A DNA stretch of 64,000 bases. Source: Winogradskyella eckloniae (lineage in GTDB: Bacteria > Bacteroidota > Bacteroidia > Flavobacteriales > Flavobacteriaceae). Under the pieces are notes generated by a model. The model saw only the letters and a list, made by a program, of their open reading frames with translations. It made no database searches and had not been told where the DNA came from. Shown piece after piece: positions 14,777-24,954 of the stretch (positions are counted from its first letter, which is position 1; each line of letters begins with the position of its first letter). The stretch spans positions 1-64,000 of the forward strand of contig NZ_JABRWP010000003.1 in NCBI RefSeq assembly GCF_013249045.1, read 5' to 3'. A program made the position numbers and the translations under genes.

Positions 14777-15682
14777 TTATGAAATGGCAACACCTTGTTT
14801 TCTGAAGGAATTTGGTGTGTTTCCTGTTTGGTTTTTGAAGAAAATATTAAAATTTGAAGGATGTTCAAAACCTAAAGAATAACCAATTTCGGCAATATTC
14901 CAATTGCTGTTAAGCAATAGTGCTTTTGCTTCTTTAGCGTTTCGTTCAGCAATCCATTGGCTTGTGGTTTTTCCGGTTACCTCTTTTAATGCTTTGTTTA
15001 AATGATTTGTATGCACATTTAATTGTGTGGCATACTCGTTGGCATTTTTTAATTTAATTGTTTGATTAGGCGAATCAATTGGGAATTGTCTTTCCAATAA
15101 TTGCAGAAACAATGTCGAAATTCTTTCGGATGCATTAGTTGGCTTATAGAAAGTTTCAGGTGGTTGCATTTTTAATGCTTCGTGCATAACGATTTGCACA
15201 TAACTACGTATGAGTTCATATTTGTTAGGGTAATCAGATTGGATTTCCTTAAACATTCCCTCAAATGCTCGGATTAAGGATTGTAAATTTTCTTCGTTCG
15301 GACAAAAGACAAAGTTCCCTCCAACTTTGAACAAAGGTGATTGTGAAAGACTCTCATTTTTAAGATTTTGGTTCACAAAGTCTTCTGTGAAAAGGCAGAA
15401 ATATCCTGTTTGATTTGTCGATTTCGGTTCCCACGAATAGGGTATAAGCGGATTCATAAAAGTTATTGTATTGCCTTTTATGTTAATAGATTGTCCTGCG
15501 GAAGATATTATTCCTTCTCCATTTAAGATTAGGGAAATTTTATAAAAATCCCTTCGGTTGGTCGGTAAAGAAGTGGAGTCGCAAGCAAATTCCTCACGCT
15601 TATATATATTGAACTGTCCTTTTGTTCTGTTTTCTTGATTGTGTTGAGCGTAAAAGTCCGCAACCGTTTCTTTTGATTTCAT
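14777..15682 (-). CDS. AraC-family transcriptional regulator
   Basis: The 301-residue protein has an N-terminal cupin-type sensor (GEGIISSAGQSINIKGNTIT, about 53-72, then NPLIPYSWEP) and a C-terminal AraC double helix-turn-helix (about 195-298) with SNWNIAEIGYSLGFEHPSNF followed by NIFFKNQTGNTPNSFRKQ. This arrangement (the cupin plus HTH_18) is common in regulators of oxidoreductase genes. It heads the same-strand unit of MDR oxidoreductase and decarboxylase fusion, which it probably controls. Upstream is the full repeat at 15,752. Confidence 0.9.
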   Translation of the reverse strand: MKSKETVADFYAQHNQENRTKGQFNIYKREEFACDSTSLPTNRRDFYKISLILNGEGIISSAGQSINIKGNTITFMNPLIPYSWEPKSTNQTGYFCLFTEDFVNQNLKNESLSQSPLFKVGGNFVFCPNEENLQSLIRAFEGMFKEIQSDYPNKYELIRSYVQIVMHEALKMQPPETFYKPTNASERISTLFLQLLERQFPIDSPNQTIKLKNANEYATQLNVHTNHLNKALKEVTGKTTSQWIAERNAKEAKALLLNSNWNIAEIGYSLGFEHPSNFNIFFKNQTGNTPNSFRKQGVAIS

Positions 15683-15751
15683 TTGACAAAGTTATGAAAT
15701 TCAAATAATACTTTCCGAATGTTTGTTGTTTAGTTCGAATTTTTGTCTAAT

Positions 15752-15889
15752 GGTTGGCAACGTGATTGTATATGATTCGTTGCGTGGTTAAGCAACTAAG
15801 TTAGCAAATAAAAACCGAATAGAAAGTCTGCGAGGACTTTCGTAAGTAGGCTAGAAGCCAGCAATTAATTATACACATTGTTGGCAGTA
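15752..15889. repeat. 135-bp imperfect-palindromic repeat, full copy 2 (attC-like)
   Basis: The left arm GGTTGGCAACGTGATTGTAT, the shared block GCGTGGTTAAGCAACTAAGT (15,782-15,801), a central hairpin GAAAGTC-loop-GACTTTC (about 15,822-15,841) and the closing arm AGCAATTAATTATACACATT (15,860-15,879) have the same order and orientation as copy 1. Outer arms pair imperfectly (TGTATA.ATT..TTGC on both sides). The central stem differs from copy 1 by paired changes. The right end merges with TGTTGGCAGTAGTAT (15,879-15,893), complemented at 17,028-17,042 across the next gene. Confidence 0.7.
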
Positions 15890-15895
15890 GTATTT

Positions 15896-17011
15896 TTATT
15901 TCCATTCTTGATTAAATCGTAATTCGTAAAACATTTCATAAACTCTATTAAGTCCATAAGTTCCAATTAATCCGTTGTCTTTAATAGTCTTAATTTTTCC
16001 ACCATCAAAAGTGATTTTTAATGCAACAGAACTTGAATGCATTGCACCAGAATAATATGAATTATCTAGATTCGGAAAGTCTAAATAATTGATAATTCCA
16101 TAGATTTCATTAAAATGCTCAGTAGAAACTATAGTTTTAAATTCTCCATCAATGTCGTTTGGTTCTAAATCGGAAGAGAAGTCTTTATCAAACCAATTGT
16201 AATTTAGAGCATTGAATTTGCCATTTCTATTACTGTCGATTGAAATAATAAATTCTGAACATCCAGCTACACAACCGTCAGCAATAAATTCTATATTCTC
16301 AATTTCGTGCTCTTTGTTTTTTGTGTTACGCTCAATAAAAGTTCCATATTTATAAATTAAAGGAATTGTTTTGTTAACAATTTCTAACTTTCTATTTTCA
16401 TAATTGTATTCTTGAGGTTTATGTAATTCTATAAATGAACCAAGCTCTGTATCAATAATTTTAGGAACTAATGACAACGACTGGGTAATAAAATTCAAAT
16501 CAATAGAGTTAATAGAATCATTCCCAAAATTCATAAGAGAATAAACACTAAAATCACAAGAGATATATTTTAACTTTTCGGGTCCTTCGCATTCGTCACA
16601 ATTTTCACAACCTTTAGGGCTTGCACAATTATGACTATCCCCAATAATCAATAAATCCGTATATCCATTATTATCAAAATCTGATTTATAGAAGCTTTTA
16701 TTTATTTTTAAAGAGGCAGCAATTTGTTTAGTTAGAATGTCCTCATCATATTCACAGTTTCGATTGAATTCGCTTATTTTTTTTAATTCAAATTCCTCAA
16801 ATTTTCTATAAACTATAACTGAATCTTCGGATATTTTTTGCTGATAAAAAGGATGCTTTAATTTTTTAACAAAAGCTTGAACTTCTTTTTCAGAATTCAA
16901 ACTGTCAATTTTTGAGGGAATAATTTCTGCTTTTATAAATTCAGGTTTATTTTCTTTTTTTTGACAATTCACAAACACCAAAAAAAGCAAAAAACTTGTT
17001 AAATATTTCAT
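15896..17011 (-). CDS. Hypothetical lipoprotein in a cassette-like unit
   Basis: The 371-residue product has a lipoprotein signal (MKYLTSFLLFLVFVNCQKKE, lipobox FVNC, Cys 16). Two calcium-loop-like stretches are visible: SDFDNNGYTDLLIIGD (about 130) and SIDSNRNGKFNAL (about 245), the kind found in FG-GAP and dockerin-like repeats. A cysteine cluster NCASPKGCENCDECEGPEKL (about 147-166) could bind metal or form disulphides. I recognise no family. The gene is enclosed by inverted boxes of 15 bp with one mismatch (15,879-15,893 and 17,028-17,042); its stop is 2 bp from one of them. Confidence 0.65.
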   Translation of the reverse strand: MKYLTSFLLFLVFVNCQKKENKPEFIKAEIIPSKIDSLNSEKEVQAFVKKLKHPFYQQKISEDSVIVYRKFEEFELKKISEFNRNCEYDEDILTKQIAASLKINKSFYKSDFDNNGYTDLLIIGDSHNCASPKGCENCDECEGPEKLKYISCDFSVYSLMNFGNDSINSIDLNFITQSLSLVPKIIDTELGSFIELHKPQEYNYENRKLEIVNKTIPLIYKYGTFIERNTKNKEHEIENIEFIADGCVAGCSEFIISIDSNRNGKFNALNYNWFDKDFSSDLEPNDIDGEFKTIVSTEHFNEIYGIINYLDFPNLDNSYYSGAMHSSSVALKITFDGGKIKTIKDNGLIGTYGLNRVYEMFYELRFNQEWK

Positions 17012-17027
17012 TGTTTGAGGTTTGGTT

Positions 17028-17042
17028 ATATTACTGCCAACA
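17028..17042. repeat. Inverted box partner of 15,879-15,893
   Basis: ATATTACTGCCAACA is the reverse complement of TGTTGGCAGTAGTAT at 15,879-15,893 except for one base. It lies 16 bp upstream of the lipoprotein start and is followed by ATTCG-type sequence resembling the outer end of the 135-bp repeats. Confidence 0.6.
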
Positions 17043-17110
17043 CACGAATATAATCAATAAATAAAATAATATCCTGTAGGTTTATAGGTATTACAGTTAT
17101 AAATGGAGTG

Positions 17111-17764
17111 CTAATGAAGTGAGGTGTCTATTTGTTGTATTAACATATCACAACTTTCTATACCGAGTTTTGTAGCGTCTAACTTATCTCCAAAGGTGGT
17201 GAGCAAAGCGCGTACAATGTTTTTTAACTTTATTTCGTCTAAAAAGGGTGCATTTCCTTTTGGGATCTGATCGTAATCTGCATTGTTAACGAGATAATTG
17301 CCTAAATAATCTTTTATTAAACTGGTGTGTCTATGATAGACATCAGAGAGTTCATCATAGTTGCTGTAATGTTGTTGAATGCTCGTTTTTAGTTTAAAAT
17401 CTTCTATAAGTTTTAAATCACCAGAATTAATAAGTGTTTTGTAGGTTATATTTTTTGGGCTGAAATTTTCGTATTTTAAAATTGAAAAAATGTTATTCAT
17501 CAATTGCATATTCTGGCCATTTTCAGAATTTAATTTTGGGATGATTTCTGAGCAAATAGCGATTTTTTTAGAAATGGCTGTCATGTTTTTATTGAGTTCA
17601 ATCTTATCCGCCTCAATATCGCTCTTTAGATTAATTAAATATTCTTCTCTAAGATTGTTGTCTTTTAAATTGTCTGAACACTTGTTCATGCTAAACGCAA
17701 TGGTAATTCCTATAATAACTATTATAATCTCTCTTAACGTATATTTCCAAGTGGTTTTTGACAT
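17111..17764 (-). CDS. DUF6090 family membrane protein
   Basis: The 217-residue protein starts with a short basic segment and one transmembrane helix carrying REIIIVIIGITIAFSMNKCS (about 11-30), the hallmark of the DUF6090 family common in Flavobacteriia. The rest is a helical, coiled-coil-like domain with LREEYLINLKSDIEADKIEL. Function in the family is unknown; the topology suggests an inner-membrane anchor with a periplasmic helical domain. It sits downstream of groEL beyond a terminator, so it is a separate unit. Confidence 0.8.
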   Translation of the reverse strand: MSKTTWKYTLREIIIVIIGITIAFSMNKCSDNLKDNNLREEYLINLKSDIEADKIELNKNMTAISKKIAICSEIIPKLNSENGQNMQLMNNIFSILKYENFSPKNITYKTLINSGDLKLIEDFKLKTSIQQHYSNYDELSDVYHRHTSLIKDYLGNYLVNNADYDQIPKGNAPFLDEIKLKNIVRALLTTFGDKLDATKLGIESCDMLIQQIDTSLH

Positions 17765-17810
17765 AGACTAAATGCTTTAGTGGTCTAAAGCTAAGAAATT
17801 AATTTAAAAC

Positions 17811-17842
17811 AAAAGCCTTTGATGGGTATCAAAGGCTTTTAC
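17811..17842 (-). terminator. groEL terminator
   Basis: AAAAGCCTTTGA, loop TGGGTA, TCAAAGGCTTTT forms a perfect 12-bp stem that reads into a T-run on the minus strand, 46 bp past the groEL stop. Confidence 0.88.
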
Positions 17843-17888
17843 GTTGCGTACAGAATAAGATTCTATACGTTATGTTTGTACATTGGTA

Positions 17889-19532
<1,644 letters not shown>

Positions 19533-19556
19533 TCATTCCTGCGGAGGCAGGAATCT
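19533..19556. repeat. REP-like short palindrome between groES and groEL
   Basis: ATTCCTGC (19,535-19,542), loop GGAG, GCAGGAAT (19,547-19,554), preceded by TGTC and followed by CT. It has the CATTCC...GGAATCT frame of dispersed palindromic repeats found in many bacteria. A second related sequence, GATTACGCATCAAGTGCG (19,579-19,596 region), a common partner of such palindromes, lies a little further on. A related palindrome is inside hsdS at 58,884-58,903. In the groESL transcript it would form a hairpin between the two genes. Confidence 0.6.
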
Positions 19557-19621
19557 AATTTATTTAAGTTTATATTTTGGATTACGCATCAAGTGCGAAA
19601 TAACATAATTTAGAATTGGGA

Positions 19622-19897
19622 TTAGATTATCGCCAAGATGTCACTTTCGCGCATCATTAAATAATCTTTACCTTCTAGTTTAAGTTCAGTTCCTCCATAT
19701 TTTCCATAAAGTACAGTGTCGCCAATTTTAACAGTTAAAGGTTCGTCTTTTGTTCCGTTTCCTATTGCAACTACAGTCCCTTTTTGAGGTTTTTCTTTTG
19801 CATTATCCGGAATTATTATTCCTGATGCTGTTTTAGTTTCAGCTTGCTTAGGTTCTACAAGAACGCGGTCTGCTAATGGTTTAATGTTTAAGCCCAT
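19622..19897 (-). CDS. groES: Co-chaperonin GroES (Hsp10)
   Basis: The 91-residue protein is the lid of the GroEL chamber. The features are [21 protein letters not shown] (split: [21 protein letters not shown]), the mobile loop [16 protein letters not shown] (about 22-37) that docks on GroEL, and [25 protein letters not shown] at the end ([23 protein letters not shown]). It is the first gene of the groESL unit. Upstream, the minus strand has TTGGCATAATTTTCG as a possible promoter and a short palindrome TACGCTTTAGCGTA in the leader. Confidence 0.97.
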   Translation of the reverse strand: MGLNIKPLADRVLVEPKQAETKTASGIIIPDNAKEKPQKGTVVAIGNGTKDEPLTVKIGDTVLYGKYGGTELKLEGKDYLMMRESDILAII

Positions 19898-19934
19898 TTT
19901 TGATATGTTTTTTAAAATTATTTAATTATTAATT

Positions 19935-19948
19935 TACGCTTTAGCGTA
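19935..19948 (-). promoter_or_regulatory. Short palindrome in the groES leader
   Basis: TACGCTTTAGCGTA (19,935-19,948) is a palindrome with 6-bp arms, 38 bp before the groES start and just downstream of a promoter-like TTGGCATAATTTTCG on the minus strand (about 19,950-19,966). It could be a heat-shock operator or an RNA hairpin. It is not the CIRCE sequence. Confidence 0.3.
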
Positions 19949-20020
19949 GTTCGAAAATTATGCCAATTACGGTTGACTGACAAAGTTTCATATTGGATTG
20001 CGTTTTAAATTTGAGAATAA

Positions 20021-20050
20021 AAAAAGCCAACTGTTTAAGTTGGCTTTTTG
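20021..20050 (-). terminator. secG operon terminator
   Basis: AAAAAGCCAACT, loop GTTTA, AGTTGGCTTTTT forms a 12-bp stem followed on the minus strand by T-rich sequence, 24 bp after the secG stop. It separates the secG unit from groES. Confidence 0.88.
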
Positions 20051-20073
20051 TAGTGTTTTATAACTAGAATGTG

Positions 20074-20421
20074 TTATTCTGTTGCTGCTCCGTCTGTTGT
20101 AGCACCATCATTTGTTGCTGGTGTAGACATTGGTAATTCTGTTGACGTTTCATCAGCATCATATGCTTTAGATTCTGAAGAACCTCCTGAACCAATAGTT
20201 AAGTTAGATGCTAGGATTAATACGATTAAAGCCGTTGCTAAAAACCAAGTACTCTTATCTAAAAAGTCTCCAGTTTTTTTAACGCCACCCATTTGCTGTG
20301 TACCACCACCTCCAAATGAAGAGGATAATCCTCCACCTTTTGGGTTTTGTACCATAATTACTACGACAAGTAAAAAGGCAACGATTACGATTAGTACTAA
20401 AAATATTGTAAATGCACTCAT
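20074..20421 (-). CDS. secG: Preprotein translocase subunit SecG
   Basis: The 115-residue protein is the small inner-membrane subunit that assists SecYE and SecA in export. It has two transmembrane helices (about 4-23 and 55-75) separated by the conserved loop VVIMVQNPKGGGLSSSFGGGG. The C-terminal Ser/Thr/Glu-rich tail (about 80-115) is longer than in enterobacteria but usual for Bacteroidota. The TPR gene starts its stop one base upstream, so secG is coupled to it and the lptE group. Confidence 0.95.
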   Translation of the reverse strand: MSAFTIFLVLIVIVAFLLVVVIMVQNPKGGGLSSSFGGGGTQQMGGVKKTGDFLDKSTWFLATALIVLILASNLTIGSGGSSESKAYDADETSTELPMSTPATNDGATTDGAATE

Positions 20422-20422
20422 T

Positions 20423-21361
20423 TTATATTGTATTATTATCTTTTAATTCTTTCACCAATTTTATTTGGTGTGCAAAGAAACTACTTTTTTCTGGATATTT
20501 CAAACTTAAAATTTTGTAAGATTGAATTGCTTTATCGTAATTTTTTTGCTCTAAATAAATTCTTGCCAAAGTTTCAGTCATTAAACTATCCGAAATGACG
20601 TCGTCATTGTTTACTAGCTTGGGTTTAGGCGCATTGTTAGATATTGGTTTTATCTTTGGGTTTTCGCTAATAAATTTATCAATTATGGCCAATTTGCTAT
20701 CTAATGGCGAAGCTGGTTCAGGGTTGCTGATGACTTCTTCGGCCTCTTTTGTTTTGGTAGTTTCACGATTTATAGGCTTAAAACTTGTGATTTTTAACCA
20801 TTCTGTAAAGGAATGATTTTCAGTTTTATCAAACTCTAAAGGTTTTCCTATATTAAGTTGTTTTTCGGGTGTAATGTTTTTGACATCTACGGCAATAATA
20901 GTATCCTCAATTTTTGGTGCCGAAGTTTCTAATTTGGGCTGCTCTATTGGTTTGGCTTCAAACAAATCTGGATCTAAAACCCCTTCTGTAGCCTTTATTT
21001 GTTCTTTTAGGGCATCATCTATTGTAACACTTCTGTTAATGGAAATGTCGTCTACAGCATTGACTTCAATACTTTTTATGTGCTCTATGTTTTGTTTTAT
21101 TTGCTTAGAAATTTCGTTCTGATTAAAGGCTTCAGAAGTGATATATTCAAATAAAACGCTTCGGTCTGTGGTATGTGCTGCCGTTATTTTTAAGGCATTG
21201 TTATACTTATAACTATCTGTTTGTTTTAGTCCTTTTAAATACAGTGCTCTTAAGGTTTGAAAATACGGATAGGTCTTTATAGCCGCAGAGAGTTCATCGG
21301 TTTGAGCGGCTGAAATAACGTCAGGCTTTTGAATTAATGTGGTTAAATTTTCAAGCTGCAT
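20423..21361 (-). CDS. TPR-motif protein of the lptE-secG locus
   Basis: The 312-residue protein begins with an alpha-helical domain (MQLENLTTLIQKPDVISAAQ; YPYFQTLRALYLKGLKQTDS) and has a long low-complexity middle (about 130-240) rich in Pro, Lys and Glu. Near the C-terminus one TPR unit is clear: TLARIYLEQKNYDKAIQSYK and KYPEKSSFFAHQI. No signal peptide is present, so it is probably cytoplasmic. Its place between lptE and secG is commonly seen in flavobacterial genomes, but the function is not known to me. It ends one base from secG. Confidence 0.8.
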   Translation of the reverse strand: MQLENLTTLIQKPDVISAAQTDELSAAIKTYPYFQTLRALYLKGLKQTDSYKYNNALKITAAHTTDRSVLFEYITSEAFNQNEISKQIKQNIEHIKSIEVNAVDDISINRSVTIDDALKEQIKATEGVLDPDLFEAKPIEQPKLETSAPKIEDTIIAVDVKNITPEKQLNIGKPLEFDKTENHSFTEWLKITSFKPINRETTKTKEAEEVISNPEPASPLDSKLAIIDKFISENPKIKPISNNAPKPKLVNNDDVISDSLMTETLARIYLEQKNYDKAIQSYKILSLKYPEKSSFFAHQIKLVKELKDNNTI

Positions 21362-21364
21362 AGT

Positions 21365-21868
21365 TTACCAATCTGCAAGAGAAGCGTTAAGAATATCTTG
21401 TGTTAAACGTTCTAATATTTCGTCGAAAGCAGTGTCTTTAATGCTTCCTGATAATTGTTCGTTGGCACCATAGTCATAAAAGAAAGAGAAGCGTTTGTCA
21501 AAATCTTTTTCCTCGTCTTTTGTGTTAATATAGCGCACTTGCACACTGATCGTTAATCGGTTTTGGGCTGCAGTATTTTCTGCAGTTGCAGTCATTGGTG
21601 CTATTCTATATTCTGTAATTTCGCCTTCGTATATGACTTCACCACCTGTGTTTACTAAGTTAGAGCTCGTTTGATTTACAATTAAATCTTGAAGCGCATT
21701 TGTAAATAATTGATCTAAGCCTGGCTCTACTAAATCGGCCTTGTTTTGAAAAAAGTTAACCTGAAAAGTCTCTGGAGTATCTGTAATACCTGTAAACGAA
21801 TAATTGACTTTACAGCTTGTGCTTATAGCGCAAATGACCAATATAAATATGTATTTAAAGTTATTCAT
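21365..21868 (-). CDS. lptE: LPS assembly lipoprotein LptE
   Basis: The 167-residue lipoprotein (signal MNNFKYIFILVICAISTSCK; Cys 19) has the Bacteroidota LptE pattern YSFTGITDTPETFQVNFFQN, LDQLFTNALQDLIVNQT and GGEVIYEGEITEYRI. LptE plugs the LptD barrel in the outer membrane for delivery of lipopolysaccharide to the surface. Its start follows directly on the stop of the 65-codon gene, and the TPR gene follows after 3 bp, so this is one operon running miaB to secG. Confidence 0.88.
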   Translation of the reverse strand: MNNFKYIFILVICAISTSCKVNYSFTGITDTPETFQVNFFQNKADLVEPGLDQLFTNALQDLIVNQTSSNLVNTGGEVIYEGEITEYRIAPMTATAENTAAQNRLTISVQVRYINTKDEEKDFDKRFSFFYDYGANEQLSGSIKDTAFDEILERLTQDILNASLADW

Positions 21869-22066
21869 TTAATAGGTGTTTGGCTTTTTCATTGTTATAA
21901 AAGCGTAAATATAACCAGCATTATCGGCAACATCAAAATCTACATTAATAAGTCGGTAACCTTTATAATGTTTGTCGTTAATAAGATCTTCTGCTTCTTG
22001 TCTAATAGCTTCTGAACTGTTTCTAGTAAACGATTTACGAATCATAAAAATTTCTACGGCTTTCAT
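21869..22066 (-). CDS. Small conserved-type hypothetical protein before lptE
   Basis: The 65-residue product starts MKAVEIFMIRKSFTRNSSEA and continues IRQEAEDLINDKHYKGYRLI, then DFDVADNAGYIYAFITMKK. It has no signal or membrane segment and looks like a small alpha/beta domain. Its stop abuts the lptE ATG with no space, and its coding pattern is even, which supports a true gene inside the operon. I cannot name the family. Confidence 0.65.
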   Translation of the reverse strand: MKAVEIFMIRKSFTRNSSEAIRQEAEDLINDKHYKGYRLINVDFDVADNAGYIYAFITMKKPNTY

Positions 22067-22162
22067 TTTACGAATTTATACAATGTTAGTGTTAATCAGT
22101 AATTTATAGTTTTAAAAACTTAAAAAAGAATGATTTCGTATAAGGCATTTCATAATTCTTTC

Positions 22163-23437
22163 TTAAAGATCAAACTGTTTAATTTTTCTATATAACGTGC
22201 GCTCACTAATGCCGAGTTCTGCTGCAGCTAATTTACGTTTGCCACTATGACGTTCTAGTGACTTTTTTATGAGTTCTAATTCTTTATCATGTAAAGATAG
22301 GGTTTCTTCTTCTTCAATTTCTTCAGCAAAATGATATTTGTCATCAGTCTCAATAGGCAAATCGTCGGTCTGAATGGTATTGGGTGTGTGTGCCGGAATG
22401 GATAAGACTTCTAAATTGTCCATAGAAGCTTCAAATTCTTCTTCTTTATCTTCGCCGTAGATTTTCTGAATTAAATGTTCGTTGTCTTTTTGAACCTCAG
22501 AGGTACTTCCGGTTTTCATGAGTTCCATAGTCAGTTTTTTTAGATCATTAAGATCGCTCTTCATGTCAAATAAAACTTTATATAATATCTCACGCTCGCT
22601 ACTAAAATCGCTTTCCGATTTTGTGCTGTTAACCACTGCTGGTAAATTACTGCCTGTATTTGGTAAATAATTTTGAATGGTTACGCCATTGATGGTTCTG
22701 TTTTGTTCTAAAACCGAAACTTGCTCTGCAACATTACGGAGTTGTCTTATATTACCATTCCAGCGGTATTTCATTAATAAGTGAACCGCATCATCTGTTA
22801 ACTTTACAGTTGGCATTTTGTATTTTAACGCAAAATCACTCGCAAATTTTCTAAACAATAAATGAATATCATCTTTACGATCTCTTAGAGGAGGAAGGTT
22901 AATCTCTACGGTACTTAATCTGTAATATAGATCTTCTCTAAATTTTTCTTTTTTAATGGCATCAAACATATTAACATTTGTAGCTGCTACAATTCTTACG
23001 TTGGTTTTTTGAACCTTACTAGAACCTACTTTTATAAATTCGCCATTTTCTAAAACACGTAATAAGCGCACTTGCGTGGTTAACGGTAATTCGCCCACTT
23101 CATCCAAAAATATAGTACCACCATCTGCAACTTCAAAATATCCAGAACGAGTAGATGTGGCACCTGTAAAAGCACCTTTCTCATGCCCAAATAATTCACT
23201 GTCTATTGTGCCTTCTGGTATAGCACCACAGTTTACTGCAATATATTTGCCGTGCTTTCTATGCGATAATTGATGAATAATTTTAGGGACACTTTCCTTA
23301 CCAACACCACTTTCTCCAGTAACTAATACAGAGATGTCCGTAGGTGCCACTTGTATAGCTTTTTCTATGGCACGATTTAGTTTAGGGTCATTCCCTATAA
23401 TACCGAAACGTTGTTTTATGGCTTGAATAGATTCCAT
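22163..23437 (-). CDS. Sigma-54-dependent transcriptional activator
   Basis: The 424-residue protein is a bacterial enhancer-binding protein without a receiver domain. The AAA+ domain spans about 10-245, with Walker A GESGVGKES (about 40-48), the sigma-54 contact loop GAFTGA (within ELFGHEKGAFTGAT), Walker B GGTIFLDEVGELP and the arginine finger region NVRIVAATN and FREDLYYRL. A Fis-type helix-turn-helix closes the protein (HSGKRKLAAAELGISERTLY, about 400-419). It opens promoters bound by RpoN. It starts 2 bp after miaB, so its own expression is tied to that gene. What it senses is not visible. Confidence 0.93.
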   Translation of the reverse strand: MESIQAIKQRFGIIGNDPKLNRAIEKAIQVAPTDISVLVTGESGVGKESVPKIIHQLSHRKHGKYIAVNCGAIPEGTIDSELFGHEKGAFTGATSTRSGYFEVADGGTIFLDEVGELPLTTQVRLLRVLENGEFIKVGSSKVQKTNVRIVAATNVNMFDAIKKEKFREDLYYRLSTVEINLPPLRDRKDDIHLLFRKFASDFALKYKMPTVKLTDDAVHLLMKYRWNGNIRQLRNVAEQVSVLEQNRTINGVTIQNYLPNTGSNLPAVVNSTKSESDFSSEREILYKVLFDMKSDLNDLKKLTMELMKTGSTSEVQKDNEHLIQKIYGEDKEEEFEASMDNLEVLSIPAHTPNTIQTDDLPIETDDKYHFAEEIEEEETLSLHDKELELIKKSLERHSGKRKLAAAELGISERTLYRKIKQFDL

Positions 23438-23439
23438 AA

Positions 23440-24885
23440 TTAATTTTGTTTAGAGTAACCTACAGCCTTACCAATGAGCGTTGCACTTGTGCAATCTGTA
23501 ATATGTACATTAACTAAATCTCCTACTTGGTAATGCTCTTTTGGGAACACGGCAACGGTGTTGTCTGAAGTTCGACCAGACCATTGTTCGTCAGATTTCT
23601 TAGACGCTTTTTCTATTAATACTTCAACGGTTTTATTAAGATTTTGACGCGTGTTTAGTTCACTATATTTACGTTCTAATTGTACAATTTCTTTAAGTCT
23701 ACGTTTTTTTACGGCTTCTGGTACATCGTCTTCCATTTTACGACCAGCCAATGTTCCTGGACGTTCTGAATATGTAAACATATAGCCAAAGTTATATTTT
23801 ACGTAATCCATAAGACTTAATGTGTCTTGGTGGTCTTCTTCAGTTTCAGTTGGGAAACCTGCAATTAAATCGACACTAATAGAACACTCAGGTATAATGC
23901 GTTTTATGTTGTCTATGAGCTCAAAATATTCTTCACGCGTATGAAGTCTATTCATTTCTTTTAATATGCGGTCGCTACCACTTTGTACTGGTAAGTGGAT
24001 ATGCTTACAGATGTTATCATATTTTGCCATGGTTTCTATAACATCTAAGGTAAAATCTTGAGGATTAGATGTAGAAAAACGAATACGCATCTTCGGTTGT
24101 GCTTTGGCACATAATTCTAGAAGATTGGCAAAGTTGACAGCCGTTGCTTTTTGTAAATCAGAGGCGTTTGCAAAATCTTTCTTCAAGCCACCACCATACC
24201 ATAAATAACTGTCTACATTTTGCCCTAAAAGCGTTATTTCTTTAAAGCCTTTAGCCCATAAATCGTTGACTTCTTCAATAATACTTTGTGGGTCTCTACT
24301 GCGCTCGCGTCCTCTTGTAAATGGTACAACACAAAAAGTACACATGTTATCACAACCACGCGTAATCGATACAAAAGCAGTAACACCATTGGTGTTTAAT
24401 CTTACTGGCGAAATATCGCCATAGGTTTCTTCTTTAGATAAAATAACGTTTATAGCATCTCTACCTTCATCGACTTCTGCAAGTAAATTTGGCAAGTCTT
24501 TATAGGCATCTGGTCCTACAACAAGGTCTACAATTTTTTCTTCTTCTAAAAACTTTGTTTTTAAGCGTTCTGCCATACAGCCTAAAACGCCAACCTTCAT
24601 TTTTGGGTTAGTGCGTTTTACAGCATTGTACTGTTGTAAACGTTTTCTAACGGTTTGTTCGGCTTTATCTCTAATTGAGCAGGTGTTTACTAACACTAAG
24701 TCAGCCTCCTCAAGGGTTTGAGTGGTGTTAAAACCTTGTTCTGATAAAATAGAAGCTACAATTTCACTATCGCTAAAGTTCATAGCACAGCCATAACTTT
24801 CTATAAATAGTTTTCGTTTATTACCTTCTTTTTTGTCTAAAATTAAGGTTTCGCCTTGTTTATTTTCGTCTATAGTTTTTTCCAT
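23440..24885 (-). CDS. miaB: tRNA-2-methylthio-N6-dimethylallyladenosine synthase MiaB
   Basis: The enzyme methylthiolates i6A37 in tRNAs reading UNN codons. The N-terminal UPF0004 domain supplies three cysteines ([31 protein letters not shown]) for one cluster, the radical SAM domain has [16 protein letters not shown] (CxxxCxxC) for the other, and a TRAM domain ends the protein. An ATG at 24,924 is in frame, but it lies inside the -7 box of the likely promoter (24,922-24,929). I therefore start at the next Met, [12 protein letters not shown] (24,885), giving 481 residues, a normal length. It heads the operon that runs to secG. Confidence 0.93.
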   Translation of the reverse strand: MEKTIDENKQGETLILDKKEGNKRKLFIESYGCAMNFSDSEIVASILSEQGFNTTQTLEEADLVLVNTCSIRDKAEQTVRKRLQQYNAVKRTNPKMKVGVLGCMAERLKTKFLEEEKIVDLVVGPDAYKDLPNLLAEVDEGRDAINVILSKEETYGDISPVRLNTNGVTAFVSITRGCDNMCTFCVVPFTRGRERSRDPQSIIEEVNDLWAKGFKEITLLGQNVDSYLWYGGGLKKDFANASDLQKATAVNFANLLELCAKAQPKMRIRFSTSNPQDFTLDVIETMAKYDNICKHIHLPVQSGSDRILKEMNRLHTREEYFELIDNIKRIIPECSISVDLIAGFPTETEEDHQDTLSLMDYVKYNFGYMFTYSERPGTLAGRKMEDDVPEAVKKRRLKEIVQLERKYSELNTRQNLNKTVEVLIEKASKKSDEQWSGRTSDNTVAVFPKEHYQVGDLVNVHITDCTSATLIGKAVGYSKQN

Positions 24886-24921
24886 CAGTTGTAGTGAATA
24901 CTGCAAAATGCAATAAGCATG

Positions 24922-24954
24922 CAAAGATAATATTATTTTGTAGATTATGACAAA
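24922..24954 (-). promoter_or_regulatory. miaB promoter
   Basis: On the minus strand, TTTG (24,954-24,951), 21 bases, then TATCTTTG (24,929-24,922) match the Bacteroidota -33 (TTTG) and -7 (TAnnTTTG) boxes with good spacing. Transcription would begin near 24,915. Confidence 0.65.

Noticed and set aside
12117-15682. The AraC, MDR and decarboxylase genes as a third gene cassette
   Set aside because: The boxes at 12,100 and 15,752 match only partly (about 8 of 11), and three genes are too many for a usual cassette; kept only as a weak box feature.
19935-19975. groES leader as a sigma-54 promoter or CIRCE element
   Set aside because: TGGCATAATTTTCGA lacks the GC of the -12 box at the right distance, and the palindrome does not match CIRCE.
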